Part shown: positions 1 through 6,502 of the stretch, in pieces | Layout: each line of letters opens with the position of its first letter | Position numbering within the stretch: position 1 is the stretch's first letter | NCBI GenBank assembly: GCA_964586425.1 | Contig: CAZPHI010000022.1 | Span: 1-33,670, forward strand | Reading direction: 5' to 3' | DNA length: 33,670 nt | DNA from: CAZPHI01 sp964586425 | GTDB taxonomy: Bacteria > Bacillota > Clostridia > Lachnospirales > Lachnospiraceae | Translations under genes and position numbers: made by a program | The notes under the pieces: generated by a model | Told to the model about the DNA's origin: nothing | The model's database searches: none | The model's input: the letters and a program-made list of their open reading frames with translations, nothing else

Positions 1-134
1 CCGCCGCCTTCCCATGCTCTAAAGTTTCTTGCTGTACGAATTCTGCCTTCGCCTGGATCAAGACGAAGCATTACTTCACCTAATGATACTGCATCAAATG
101 CGCATTCACTAGCTGGTCTTAAATTTAATTCCAT
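1..134 (-). CDS. PfkB-family sugar kinase, N-terminal part (2-dehydro-3-deoxygluconokinase-like)
   Basis: Only the first 44 codons lie in the window; the gene runs off the left edge. After a short N-terminal extension the protein reads FDAVSLGEVMLRLDP and then FRAWEGGG. This is the usual opening of ribokinase/PfkB sugar kinases: a first beta strand with the GE(V/I)M(L/I)R substrate-side motif, followed by the glycine-rich start of the sugar-binding segment. In Clostridia this form is most often annotated as 2-dehydro-3-deoxygluconokinase (KdgK), which phosphorylates KDG in hexuronate and pectin breakdown; the substrate is inferred from similarity only. The ATG at 134 has an ideal ribosome site (GGAGGT, 7 nt upstream). 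The 69-nt gap to the next gene is AT-rich and holds a possible extended -10 (TGTTAAAAT) but no clear -35. The family is fairly certain, the substrate is not. Confidence 0.75.
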   Translation of the reverse strand, partial: MELNLRPASECAFDAVSLGEVMLRLDPGEGRIRTARNFRAWEGG

Positions 135-203
135 TTCTAATACCTCCAATATTTATTATCGTAATATTTTAACATATTAATACAATTTTATCTATATTTT
201 TAT

Positions 204-482
204 CTATTTTTGTTTTACAACATTTTTCAATTTTTCAAATAAAGCATTAACATCATCTGCTAACTCTTTAGATTTATTGTAATCCATCTCATAACAGCCA
301 TTCCTTAATACAACACAATCACCCTCTTTTGCATTAGCAGGTAGAAGAGAGGCATCTATTTCAATTACTTCATGTTTGCAATTCTCGCATACAGCTATCT
401 TTTCTTCTTCAATCCTGTCAATAATGTAACTATTACTGTTTGCCTCATTCTCGTCTGTTTCATTGCCTTCTGTCAAATTCAT
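204..482 (-). CDS. DUF3006-like small protein, partner of the upstream metallo-hydrolase
   Basis: This 92-residue cytosolic protein has the DUF3006 pattern: YIIDRIEEEKIAVCEN, then a SLLPANAKEGDCVVL core and a charged helical tail. DUF3006 proteins are small predicted beta-barrel proteins of unknown function that very often sit immediately after ComEC-like metallo-beta-lactamase hydrolases, as here. The gap is 2 nt and the ribosome site (AAGGAGA) lies inside the end of the hydrolase gene, so the two are almost certainly co-translated. Unusual for the family as I know it, four cysteines are present (C32, C35, C56, C63), the first two in a CxxC arrangement that could bind zinc or form a disulfide. 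The acidic N-terminal stretch (about residues 5-15) looks disordered. The family call is good; the function is unknown. Confidence 0.75.
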   Translation of the reverse strand: MNLTEGNETDENEANSNSYIIDRIEEEKIAVCENCKHEVIEIDASLLPANAKEGDCVVLRNGCYEMDYNKSKELADDVNALFEKLKNVVKQK

Positions 483-484
483 AC

Positions 485-1447
485 TTAATGTTCTCCTTCT
501 AATGTAATATTAGTGCCATCACTTATAGCAACAATTGTGCCACTTTTATCCGTTCTATAAGTCTTAACTCCATATTCTGATAATCTCTCCAGTATCTGGT
601 TAGCAGGATGTCCATAAGTATTATTCTCTCCAACTGAAATAACCGCATATTTAGGATGTATAGCTTTTAATAATGCTTCGGTAGTACTTGTATTGCTTCC
701 ATGATGTCCACATTTTAATACATCTGCAGATATATCAATTCCATTCGATACAATATCATATTCAGCTTCTAGCTCTGCATCTCCACACATTACAAATGAA
801 TTATTACCATTAATTAATTTGATTCCAACAGACCAGTTATTGTAATCTGAACCATATCCATTATTAGGAGCGATAATTGTAAAGCTGGCATTACCTATGT
901 CATAAGAATCTCCAACAACAGGCAATGTAATGCTTAAGCCCTTATTATTAATTGATGTTAATACTGATTTAAATGTTGCTGTCGTCGAAGTAACATCCGG
1001 TAAAATCACCACACCAATATCATAATTGTCAATAACAGTATCCAATGATCCAATGTGATCTTCATGAGGATGTGTTCCAATAACATATTCAAGTTTTGTA
1101 ACACCATGATTATCCAAATAATTTGTTATTGTTTTTGCATCAGCATTATTACCCGCATCTACCAACATGAATTTGCCTGCAGATTCAATAAGAATACAAT
1201 CAGCTTGCCCAACATCAATAAAATGCACCTTCATCACATTGACATTATCACTATCTAGATTCTGGTTTGGTTCGTTAACAGCAACATAAGAGTCTGTTTT
1301 GTCCATCTGGTTATCTTGTTCGATATTAGAAGAACTATTAATATATCTTAATCCCTTTGTTCCTAATCTATAGCTTATTATCAAACACACCAATACAACA
1401 AGTATAATTATTATGTTTTTTCTTTTACTTATCCTTAATCTTTTCAT
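485..1447 (-). CDS. Membrane-anchored ComEC/Rec2-like metallo-beta-lactamase-fold hydrolase
   Basis: One N-terminal membrane helix (NIIIILVVLVCLIISY) is followed by an extracytoplasmic linker and a metallo-beta-lactamase domain. Counting from an upstream TTG, the metal site is THPHEDH at 133-139 (H134, H136, D138, H139), with later ligands in CGDAE (D231) and KCGHHGSN (H256/H257). FIDVGQADCILI and GENNTYGHP are typical of the ComEC/Rec2 C-terminal hydrolase branch. The full ComEC channel is absent, so this is a stand-alone secreted hydrolase; nucleic acid or phosphodiester substrates are likely but not proven. The open frame extends upstream to a TTG at 1471, but I chose the ATG at 1447 because AAAGGA sits 8-9 nt before it, giving 320 residues. 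It pairs with DUF3006 downstream. A hairpin separates it from the Big_2 gene, and it has its own extended -10 promoter. Confidence 0.85.
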   Translation of the reverse strand: MKRLRISKRKNIIIILVVLVCLIISYRLGTKGLRYINSSSNIEQDNQMDKTDSYVAVNEPNQNLDSDNVNVMKVHFIDVGQADCILIESAGKFMLVDAGNNADAKTITNYLDNHGVTKLEYVIGTHPHEDHIGSLDTVIDNYDIGVVILPDVTSTTATFKSVLTSINNKGLSITLPVVGDSYDIGNASFTIIAPNNGYGSDYNNWSVGIKLINGNNSFVMCGDAELEAEYDIVSNGIDISADVLKCGHHGSNTSTTEALLKAIHPKYAVISVGENNTYGHPANQILERLSEYGVKTYRTDKSGTIVAISDGTNITLEGEH

Positions 1448-1478
1448 TATATATGTCCTTTTCTTTAACAATTAACAT

Positions 1479-1487
1479 ATTATAACA
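1479..1487 (-). promoter_or_regulatory. Extended -10 promoter for the hydrolase/DUF3006 pair
   Basis: On the minus strand the sequence reads TGTTATAAT, a perfect TATAAT with the extended TGn element, about 30 nt upstream of the ATG at 1447. No good -35 hexamer is present 17 nt further up, as expected for an extended -10 promoter. It lies just after a hairpin that may end the preceding transcript, so the pair is probably transcribed at least partly on its own. Confidence 0.5.
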
Positions 1488-1501
1488 TATATAGAATAGA
1501 A

Positions 1502-1531
1502 ATATAACCTGACATGTTTGCCAGGTTATAT
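1502..1531 (-). terminator. Hairpin after the Big_2 gene, probable weak terminator
   Basis: Arms 1502-1511 and 1522-1531 (ATATAACCTG / CAGGTTATAT) form a perfect 10-bp stem with a 10-nt loop. On the minus strand it is followed by a U-rich but interrupted run (TTCTATTCTATAT). It lies 18 nt after the Big_2 stop codon and just before the promoter of the next genes. The broken U-tract suggests inefficient termination. Confidence 0.55.
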
Positions 1532-1548
1532 ACATAGTATATTCAACT

Positions 1549-2781
1549 TTACCAAAACCAGAATCTCTTTTTAACGAATATATATGCTACGCTTCCAATC
1601 ACTATCACAATTACTAATACCACTAACGCATATATAATCCATTCCCATGACATAGAAAGTTTACTATCACTTATGTAATATCTTCCAGCAGTTGTTATGG
1701 ACAATTGTTCGTTTCCATTAGCATTAATCAATTCATATTTTTCTTTAGATGGATTGTATAAGTATACATATTTTCCACATTTTTCCTTAAGTGTAAGATA
1801 TATCTCACCACACAATGGCTCATGATCATTAATAATAAACTCATATCCATCATTAACTTGCTGCAAATTAATATCTGTTTTTAATTCATTGTTATAATTA
1901 ATTATTTTATTACCATCAACTGTAATAGTACAGTTTGTTTCTTCTACAATCAATTTTTGTTTACTATTATATAGTTCTTTTAATTGATTTGATGTAATCA
2001 AAGCATTTTCAATAGTAATATCACTATTTACATTATTAGAATTATCACTAGTAATATTATCCAATACCTCTGTTACCTCAACGTTGTTATATCCTTTATT
2101 TACTATTACTGTAGCTGACGTAATATAATCACTATTCTTTGCAATAATCGTTGTATTACCAATTCCTTTAGCTGTAATGATTCCAGATACAGATACTTCT
2201 GCTATTGACGCATCAGATGAACTATATGTAACATCCTGATTTGCTTCTGCCGGATACACTTTTGCTGATAAATTGCATTGTTCATCCACCTTTAATATTA
2301 TATAATCACTGCTCAGATCAATCTCTGTTGTTTGTATTGCACACGCAATATTTAACTCTTTTACACAGTCGCCTGCTTTTACATAAACTACAGCATCGCC
2401 CTTAGCTACTGCCTTCATCTCTCCACTAGAATTAATAACTAGGACTTCCGGATTAGATGAACTGTACATTATTGTATCATTAGATTCACTAGGCAAAACA
2501 TTGGCTGTAACTGTTTGTGTTTTACCGACATATAATATGTCCGCATATGCTGCAATTTCTATATCAGTAGCGCTAACATAACTATCTTGCTGATTATTAT
2601 CATTGATATACTCAGAATTATAATCATTCAACTCTGCAATATCTATATTCACATTATTCTTTGTATCCGCTAGAGCAAAACAATAACAAGCCATCTGGAT
2701 TATTACAAAAGTAAAGTTTAGTAATATTAGTTTTTTAAGTTTTTTTAATACAGATTTTTCACTAACTTTTTTTCTCATCAT
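1549..2781 (-). CDS. Cell-surface protein with two bacterial Ig-like (Big_2) domains and a C-terminal membrane anchor
   Basis: The protein has 410 residues. A hydrophobic N-terminal segment (about 18-38) acts as signal or anchor. Two Big_2 domains follow, at about 70-148 and 150-228, each with the family signature: a VTANVLP or LSAKVYP strand, a YSSS(N/D)xxVxxV(S/N)xSG core and a xAxAxGxxxVxV ending. About 150 residues of uncharacterised, probably beta-rich sequence come next, then one transmembrane helix near 381-403 and a basic aromatic tail (VKKRFWFW). Big_2 domains are cell-wall or polysaccharide-adhesion modules. Its ATG overlaps the HlyD stop codon by 4 nt (ATGA), so translation is coupled to the export adaptor; a role at the envelope in the bacteriocin cassette is inferred from this. 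Which of the two adjacent ATG codons is used cannot be decided. Confidence 0.8.
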   Translation of the reverse strand: MMRKKVSEKSVLKKLKKLILLNFTFVIIQMACYCFALADTKNNVNIDIAELNDYNSEYINDNNQQDSYVSATDIEIAAYADILYVGKTQTVTANVLPSESNDTIMYSSSNPEVLVINSSGEMKAVAKGDAVVYVKAGDCVKELNIACAIQTTEIDLSSDYIILKVDEQCNLSAKVYPAEANQDVTYSSSDASIAEVSVSGIITAKGIGNTTIIAKNSDYITSATVIVNKGYNNVEVTEVLDNITSDNSNNVNSDITIENALITSNQLKELYNSKQKLIVEETNCTITVDGNKIINYNNELKTDINLQQVNDGYEFIINDHEPLCGEIYLTLKEKCGKYVYLYNPSKEKYELINANGNEQLSITTAGRYYISDSKLSMSWEWIIYALVVLVIVIVIGSVAYIFVKKRFWFW

Positions 2782-3905
2782 CTCGTTTTAAATCCTAACT
2801 TTTCTAATATATAGTTCATATAAGTTACCTTATCATATTGGATTCTAATCTGACACGTCATTCCATTAACAATATTAATTTTTTCACCACCAGTACTTAC
2901 CACATAGTCAGTATCCATCTTAACTAATACTTTAAATGCTTTAACAGAACCGCCCTGCTGTGATTGCTGTACAGTCACATTGCTATCTATAGCTACTATC
3001 TCTCCCGAAATCGTACCATATACATTCTGAAACAAACCGTCAACCACTAATTTAACTTCATCTCCCACAGCAATCCTTGCCATATCAGATGTCGATACAT
3101 AAGTCTCAATTATCTTAGATGAATTTTCTGGACTAATAGTTGCAACTGTACTAGTCGTTTGGACTACCATACCATTCTTATAATCTTGGAGGATATGAAC
3201 TATTCCACTGGCTGTTGCTTTTACTTCATAGGCACCTTGTCCACTGCGTACAGTTTCTAACTGTGATTTTAATGAGGATACCTGTAACATTGCTTCATTC
3301 TTTGAATTCTCCGCCGTTTGAAGAGCCGTATAATATATTTCAATAATTTTGCTTTCATTCTTAATTAATTCTGATTCAATCTGTTCATCAGTGTAACCGT
3401 ATGCTTTAAAAGTACTTGCACTGATTTTACTTTGTTCAATCTGTGATTTATATTTTTCATAAGTACTATAGAAAAGAGCATCCTCTTCTAATTCAATATT
3501 AAAATAATTCTTATTTTCCTTAATAGATAATGCTAATAACTCATACTTTTCAATCAAATTATTATACGTATCTATATTAAGTAATATCTGTTTTTCTTGT
3601 AAGTCATAATCTGTGCTTTTAACTTTAAATAAAACATCTCCCTTGCTTACAATTTTTCCTTCATATATGTCATAATCTTCAATTTCACCTGTATAACTGC
3701 ACATTACATAATTTGAATCCTTATCAGTTACAGTACCCTGAGCCTGAATAGTATATATTTTAGGAGTTTTAACCGCAAATATGATTGCAACCAATAGAGC
3801 AACAGCCACAATTGCTATAATTATATATCCAAATTCTGGTGGATTTTTATCGCAGAGTATTCTGCTATCTTGTAGCTGCTCTATAGATTTAATGCTTTTT
3901 TTCAT
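2778..3905 (-). CDS. HlyD-family periplasmic-adaptor-like subunit of a bacteriocin/peptide exporter
   Basis: This is a 375-residue membrane-fusion protein of the HlyD type. A cytosolic head of 25 residues precedes one membrane helix (about 26-45). A split lipoyl-like domain follows, with its first half at about 54-95 (GTVTDKDSNYVMCSYTG, then EGKIVSKGDVLFKV). A predicted coiled coil of about 100-220 contains many E/K/Q-rich heptads. The second lipoyl half (VKATASGIVHILQDYKNG) and beta-barrel (IIETYVSTSDMARIAVGDEVKLVV) come last. In Gram-positive bacteria such adaptors work with C39-peptidase ABC exporters of class II bacteriocins. Here the adaptor is intact, whereas the only exporter ATPase nearby is a fragment at 5855-6439. 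The ribosome site is GGAGA, 6 nt before the ATG. Confidence 0.88.
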   Translation of the reverse strand: MKKSIKSIEQLQDSRILCDKNPPEFGYIIIAIVAVALLVAIIFAVKTPKIYTIQAQGTVTDKDSNYVMCSYTGEIEDYDIYEGKIVSKGDVLFKVKSTDYDLQEKQILLNIDTYNNLIEKYELLALSIKENKNYFNIELEEDALFYSTYEKYKSQIEQSKISASTFKAYGYTDEQIESELIKNESKIIEIYYTALQTAENSKNEAMLQVSSLKSQLETVRSGQGAYEVKATASGIVHILQDYKNGMVVQTTSTVATISPENSSKIIETYVSTSDMARIAVGDEVKLVVDGLFQNVYGTISGEIVAIDSNVTVQQSQQGGSVKAFKVLVKMDTDYVVSTGGEKINIVNGMTCQIRIQYDKVTYMNYILEKLGFKTR

Positions 3906-3947
3906 GTTATTCTCCGTTCCCGAGTAGTTAATCTGCCTATATACGCA

Positions 3948-4424
3948 TTAGCCGTTTTTGATAGGCATAAATACGTCCGCCATAATTGTTTCTTCTAGTT
4001 CATCTTTCGCAACATATATAGTATAGTTACAATCATCTAATTCTACATCGTTTTCAAATGCCTCTAATTGAATTTTGTCATAGGCATATTTTAGTTTTGT
4101 TTCAGGTCCATTATATCTACAATACATTGCATTCGGCACCCTAATTACAGCCTCCATTGAATATGGACTTTCTACATTATGTATATAATTATTACACTGA
4201 AGCATCATCGTGATTTCAACATCTAATTGGCCGTCATCATTGGTATATGATTTAGAATATTGAATTAATGGTCCTACCTGCATTGCTCCTTTTGCTCTAA
4301 TAAATGACTGCATCTGTTCTACAATCACATTAAAATCAATCTCATCATCAACTACTAATATCCTATACTTTAAGACATTAGTTAATTTTAGTGTTTTATT
4401 ATTATTGAAATTCAATTTGCTCAT
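3948..4424 (-). CDS. Stand-alone GyrI-like / AraC-effector-binding-fold protein
   Basis: These 158 residues follow the GyrI-like small-molecule-binding pattern: an opening strand (YRILVVDDEID), a helix, then GPLIQYSKSYTNDDGQLDVEITMMLQ, a strand with MYCRYNGPETKLKYAYDKI (the GP-x-x-x-L-x-x-AYD motif) and a last strand (IMADVFMPIK). DUF5085, a related Firmicutes family, is an alternative label. There is no DNA-binding domain, signal peptide or membrane segment, so it should be cytosolic. The fold binds hydrophobic or cationic ligands in BmrR and Rob, and binds gyrase in GyrI. Its place between the membrane protein and HlyD genes suggests an accessory or self-protection role for the cassette product, which is inference. 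An unusually long hairpin precedes its ribosome site (AAGGAG). Confidence 0.6.
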   Translation of the reverse strand: MSKLNFNNNKTLKLTNVLKYRILVVDDEIDFNVIVEQMQSFIRAKGAMQVGPLIQYSKSYTNDDGQLDVEITMMLQCNNYIHNVESPYSMEAVIRVPNAMYCRYNGPETKLKYAYDKIQLEAFENDVELDDCNYTIYVAKDELEETIMADVFMPIKNG

Positions 4425-4447
4425 AATACCTTACTCTCCTTAATAAT

Positions 4448-4493
4448 GCAGAGAATATATGAACATATTAACTATGTATCATATACTCCCTGC
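4448..4493 (-). other. Long intercistronic stem-loop within the bacteriocin-like operon
   Basis: Arms 4448-4462 and 4479-4493 pair over 15 positions without mismatch (two become G-U in minus-strand RNA). Inside, 4463-4466 and 4474-4477 pair again across a 7-nt loop with one bulged base. It lies between the membrane-protein stop and the ribosome site of the GyrI-like gene, and neither strand has a U-run after it. It therefore looks like an RNA processing or stability element rather than a terminator. Confidence 0.6.
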
Positions 4494-4513
4494 TACAAGC
4501 ATCTGCTTAATAT

Positions 4514-5338
4514 CTAACAGTTACTCTTTGTCTTACCATATTTTTTTAGCATGATATTAGAATTATATAAAAACGGAATTATACCAAGCCCCATCAACAG
4601 ATACGGTATTAATATCACTGAATGTGTTGTTGCTACAATTAATGCATCATATACGTTATAATATGCATCCAAAGTACATCCCAAAACAATCAAAACAGTT
4701 TCTGTACATGTATTAATCAACGTTTTTTTTATACTACCAAAATACATTGCATTTTTAACCCATGTCACACCCACAAATAGCACACTAAATAACAAATAAC
4801 TTATGATAACTACGCTAATATTCGGTTTAATAATTTTCATTATAAGAGGTAATATAAAACACTCTATTCCAAATAATAAAGCATATACATATATTAAAGC
4901 TATTCCTTTAGCTTTGCTACTTGACTCACCATTATTATTCTCAAGATCACTCACTAACTTGTCTGTATCAAACACACTCATCTCACTTGTTTCTGTAATG
5001 TTATCTAATCTATAACAAATAACCAGTGAAAGAATTACTAATATAAATTCCAGTAATAACGCATACTTTCTTATATTAATATCAACTTCTGAAGCACAAA
5101 AATATGCACATATCATTACAGCACATAATATAACTGCAAAAATAATTGTTAATATCTTGCTGCTTTTTATCTCTCTATTATAAAAACGCGAATCATAATA
5201 TAAGCCTATCGCTAGACCTATATATGGCAAAAAAGCACATAATCCCGACAAAACATTAACATCTTCCACTTTATCATAGAACATGCTATAAACTAGCATT
5301 ATAGCTAACGATAGAATTACTCCGTTTTTTCTTTTCAT
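4514..5338 (-). CDS. Unknown eight-helix membrane protein of the bacteriocin-like cassette
   Basis: I do not recognise a family. The 274 residues contain about eight hydrophobic helices (near 8-24, 30-47, 62-84, 90-108, 145-168, 173-196, 205-225 and 229-255). A polar, acidic and Ser/Asn-rich loop lies at about 110-142, and the C-terminus is basic (KKYGKTKSNC). It starts 16 nt after the precursor gene, with AAAGGTG as ribosome site, so the two form one transcription unit. A membrane protein directly behind a bacteriocin-type precursor is often the immunity protein or part of an export/maturation complex; either is possible and neither is shown by sequence. No catalytic motif such as the CAAX-protease EExxxR is present. 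Confidence 0.7.
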   Translation of the reverse strand: MKRKNGVILSLAIMLVYSMFYDKVEDVNVLSGLCAFLPYIGLAIGLYYDSRFYNREIKSSKILTIIFAVILCAVMICAYFCASEVDINIRKYALLLEFILVILSLVICYRLDNITETSEMSVFDTDKLVSDLENNNGESSSKAKGIALIYVYALLFGIECFILPLIMKIIKPNISVVIISYLLFSVLFVGVTWVKNAMYFGSIKKTLINTCTETVLIVLGCTLDAYYNVYDALIVATTHSVILIPYLLMGLGIIPFLYNSNIMLKKYGKTKSNC

Positions 5339-5354
5339 ATCATCACACCTTTAC

Positions 5355-5765
5355 TTAGCAAACAGATACGTCTATACCATATGGCATACCAAACCATGTT
5401 TTCTTTACGCCAATGTTGATACCCTTTCCCTGAATTAAAGCATCTGCAATATTATATCCCATACCTAATACAGCAGCTACACCAATAACGCCAAACACAA
5501 TGCCAAGTACCCTAGATACAGCACCTAATTTAGCAGCTATCTTTGCTACACCTGCAGCTAATATAGTATAAATTTTATGTACTCCTAATCCTATTAACGT
5601 TGCTCCAATTGGATTAATCGCTGCTGCAAAAAAGCATGCATAAGTTACATTTCTTAATGTAGAATTGGATATATATACTCCACCTTCTACATAAGTCATC
5701 TCTTCCTCATCCATTAATACATAACTGCTTGGCATTACTAATGCTCCGCCATAACACATCTCCAT
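5355..5765 (-). CDS. Bacteriocin-type precursor with double-glycine leader and ~107-residue hydrophobic core
   Basis: The N-terminus carries a classical GG leader (YVLMDEEEMTYVEGG) with cleavage expected after G29 of the long form, the signal recognised by C39-peptidase exporters. Two starts are plausible: ATG 5765 (GAGG about 10 nt upstream, 29-residue leader) and ATG 5735 (GGAG 8 nt upstream, 19-residue leader). The predicted mature chain begins VYISNSTLRN and is dominated by two or three hydrophobic Gly/Ala/Ile/Val helices (about 42-62, 65-83 and 84-105), then a short GKGINIGVKKTWFGMPYG segment. Two cysteines, C44 and the very last residue C136, could form a disulfide. The core is longer than usual for class II bacteriocins (30-60 residues). 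Membrane activity is inferred from composition and context. It is the first gene after the cassette promoter. Confidence 0.75.
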   Translation of the reverse strand: MEMCYGGALVMPSSYVLMDEEEMTYVEGGVYISNSTLRNVTYACFFAAAINPIGATLIGLGVHKIYTILAAGVAKIAAKLGAVSRVLGIVFGVIGVAAVLGMGYNIADALIQGKGINIGVKKTWFGMPYGIDVSVC

Positions 5766-5804
5766 AAAATGTGTACCTCATTATTGATAATTAATTAGTT
5801 TATT

Positions 5805-5824
5805 AGACTGTTTGCAACCAGTCT
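5805..5824 (-). other. 5'-terminal stem-loop of the precursor transcript
   Basis: AGACTG (minus 5824-5819) pairs with CAGTCT (5810-5805) around an 8-nt loop. It begins right behind the -10 box of the cassette promoter, so it would form at or near the very 5' end of the mRNA, about 40 nt before the start codon. No U-run follows, so it is not a terminator. Confidence 0.5.
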
Positions 5825-5852
5825 TTATATATGTAAAAACTTATTACATCAA
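5824..5852 (-). promoter_or_regulatory. Promoter of the bacteriocin-like operon
   Basis: On the minus strand TTGATG (5852-5847), a 17-nt spacer and TATAAA (5829-5824) make a good sigma-A promoter. It sits directly after the stop codon of the truncated exporter ATPase, so the precursor operon does not depend on upstream transcription. Confidence 0.6.
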
Positions 5853-5854
5853 AA

Positions 5855-6439
5855 TTAGGTATAACTTATCTCATCCTCTGTATTCTGAGGAATCTCCTCA
5901 TGATTTACTTTCTCATTATCACAATCTTTACTTATATAATTGCCTTGCTGCATCTCCCACAGTCTGTAGTAACTGCCCTTCTTTCTTAATAATTCCTCAT
6001 GATTGCCCTGTTCAACAATCTCCCCATCACTAAGTACAATTATCTCATCACAATTCTTAATCGTGGAAAGTCTATGCGCAATTATAAGCATAGTTTTTGT
6101 CTTAAATTTGTTGTAAATCATATCAAAAATTATATTTTCTGTTGCAAAATCCAAATTACTTGTACTCTCATCCATGATGTACATCTGATTTTCCTTTAAA
6201 AATGCTCTAGCTAAAGCTATTCTTTGTTTTTCACCACCACTAAGCCCATTACCAGCTTCTTCTAGATATGTATAATATTGCATAGGTAGTTTTTTAATAA
6301 AATCATGTGCGTCTGCTGCCTTTGCTGCGGCTTTTACTTCATCTAAACTAGCACTATAATTACTAATTCGTATATTATCAAAGATACTTTTTGAGAACAA
6401 TTCAATAGACTGCGGAACATACGATATATGGCGCCTCAT
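5855..6439 (-). pseudogene. C-terminal remnant of a peptidase-containing bacteriocin ABC exporter (nucleotide-binding domain only)
   Basis: The 194 residues start in the middle of an ABC ATPase domain: Q-loop (ISYVPQ), signature (LSGGEKQRIALARAF), Walker B (MYIMDESTSNLD), D-loop and H-loop (IIAHRLSTI) are intact. The Walker A P-loop, the membrane domain and any C39 peptidase domain are absent. The RRHISYVPQSIELFSKSI block resembles NBDs of peptidase-containing exporters (about 700 residues). Homology in this frame continues a few codons upstream of the first ATG (as far as FIDS) and then ends before an in-frame stop; no ribosome site is visible. The simplest reading is a deletion that removed the N-terminal two thirds and fused the rest 63 nt behind the next ABC gene. 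Without Walker A the product cannot bind ATP normally. Position next to the GG-leader precursor suggests it was once its exporter. Confidence 0.8.
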
Positions 6440-6502
6440 TGAATCAATGAAACATATCCATATAGCTCTATTTGTCTATTATGCTGTTTTATTATGCTTT
6501 GA

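Noticed and set aside
1448..1471. Upstream TTG start for the metallo-hydrolase
   Set aside because: It has no ribosome site, while the ATG at 1447 has AAAGGA at proper distance and the membrane helix is unaffected.
4448..4493. Considered as a transcription terminator
   Set aside because: No T-run follows on either strand and the next gene's ribosome site lies immediately after it, so it is listed as a stem-loop of unknown function.
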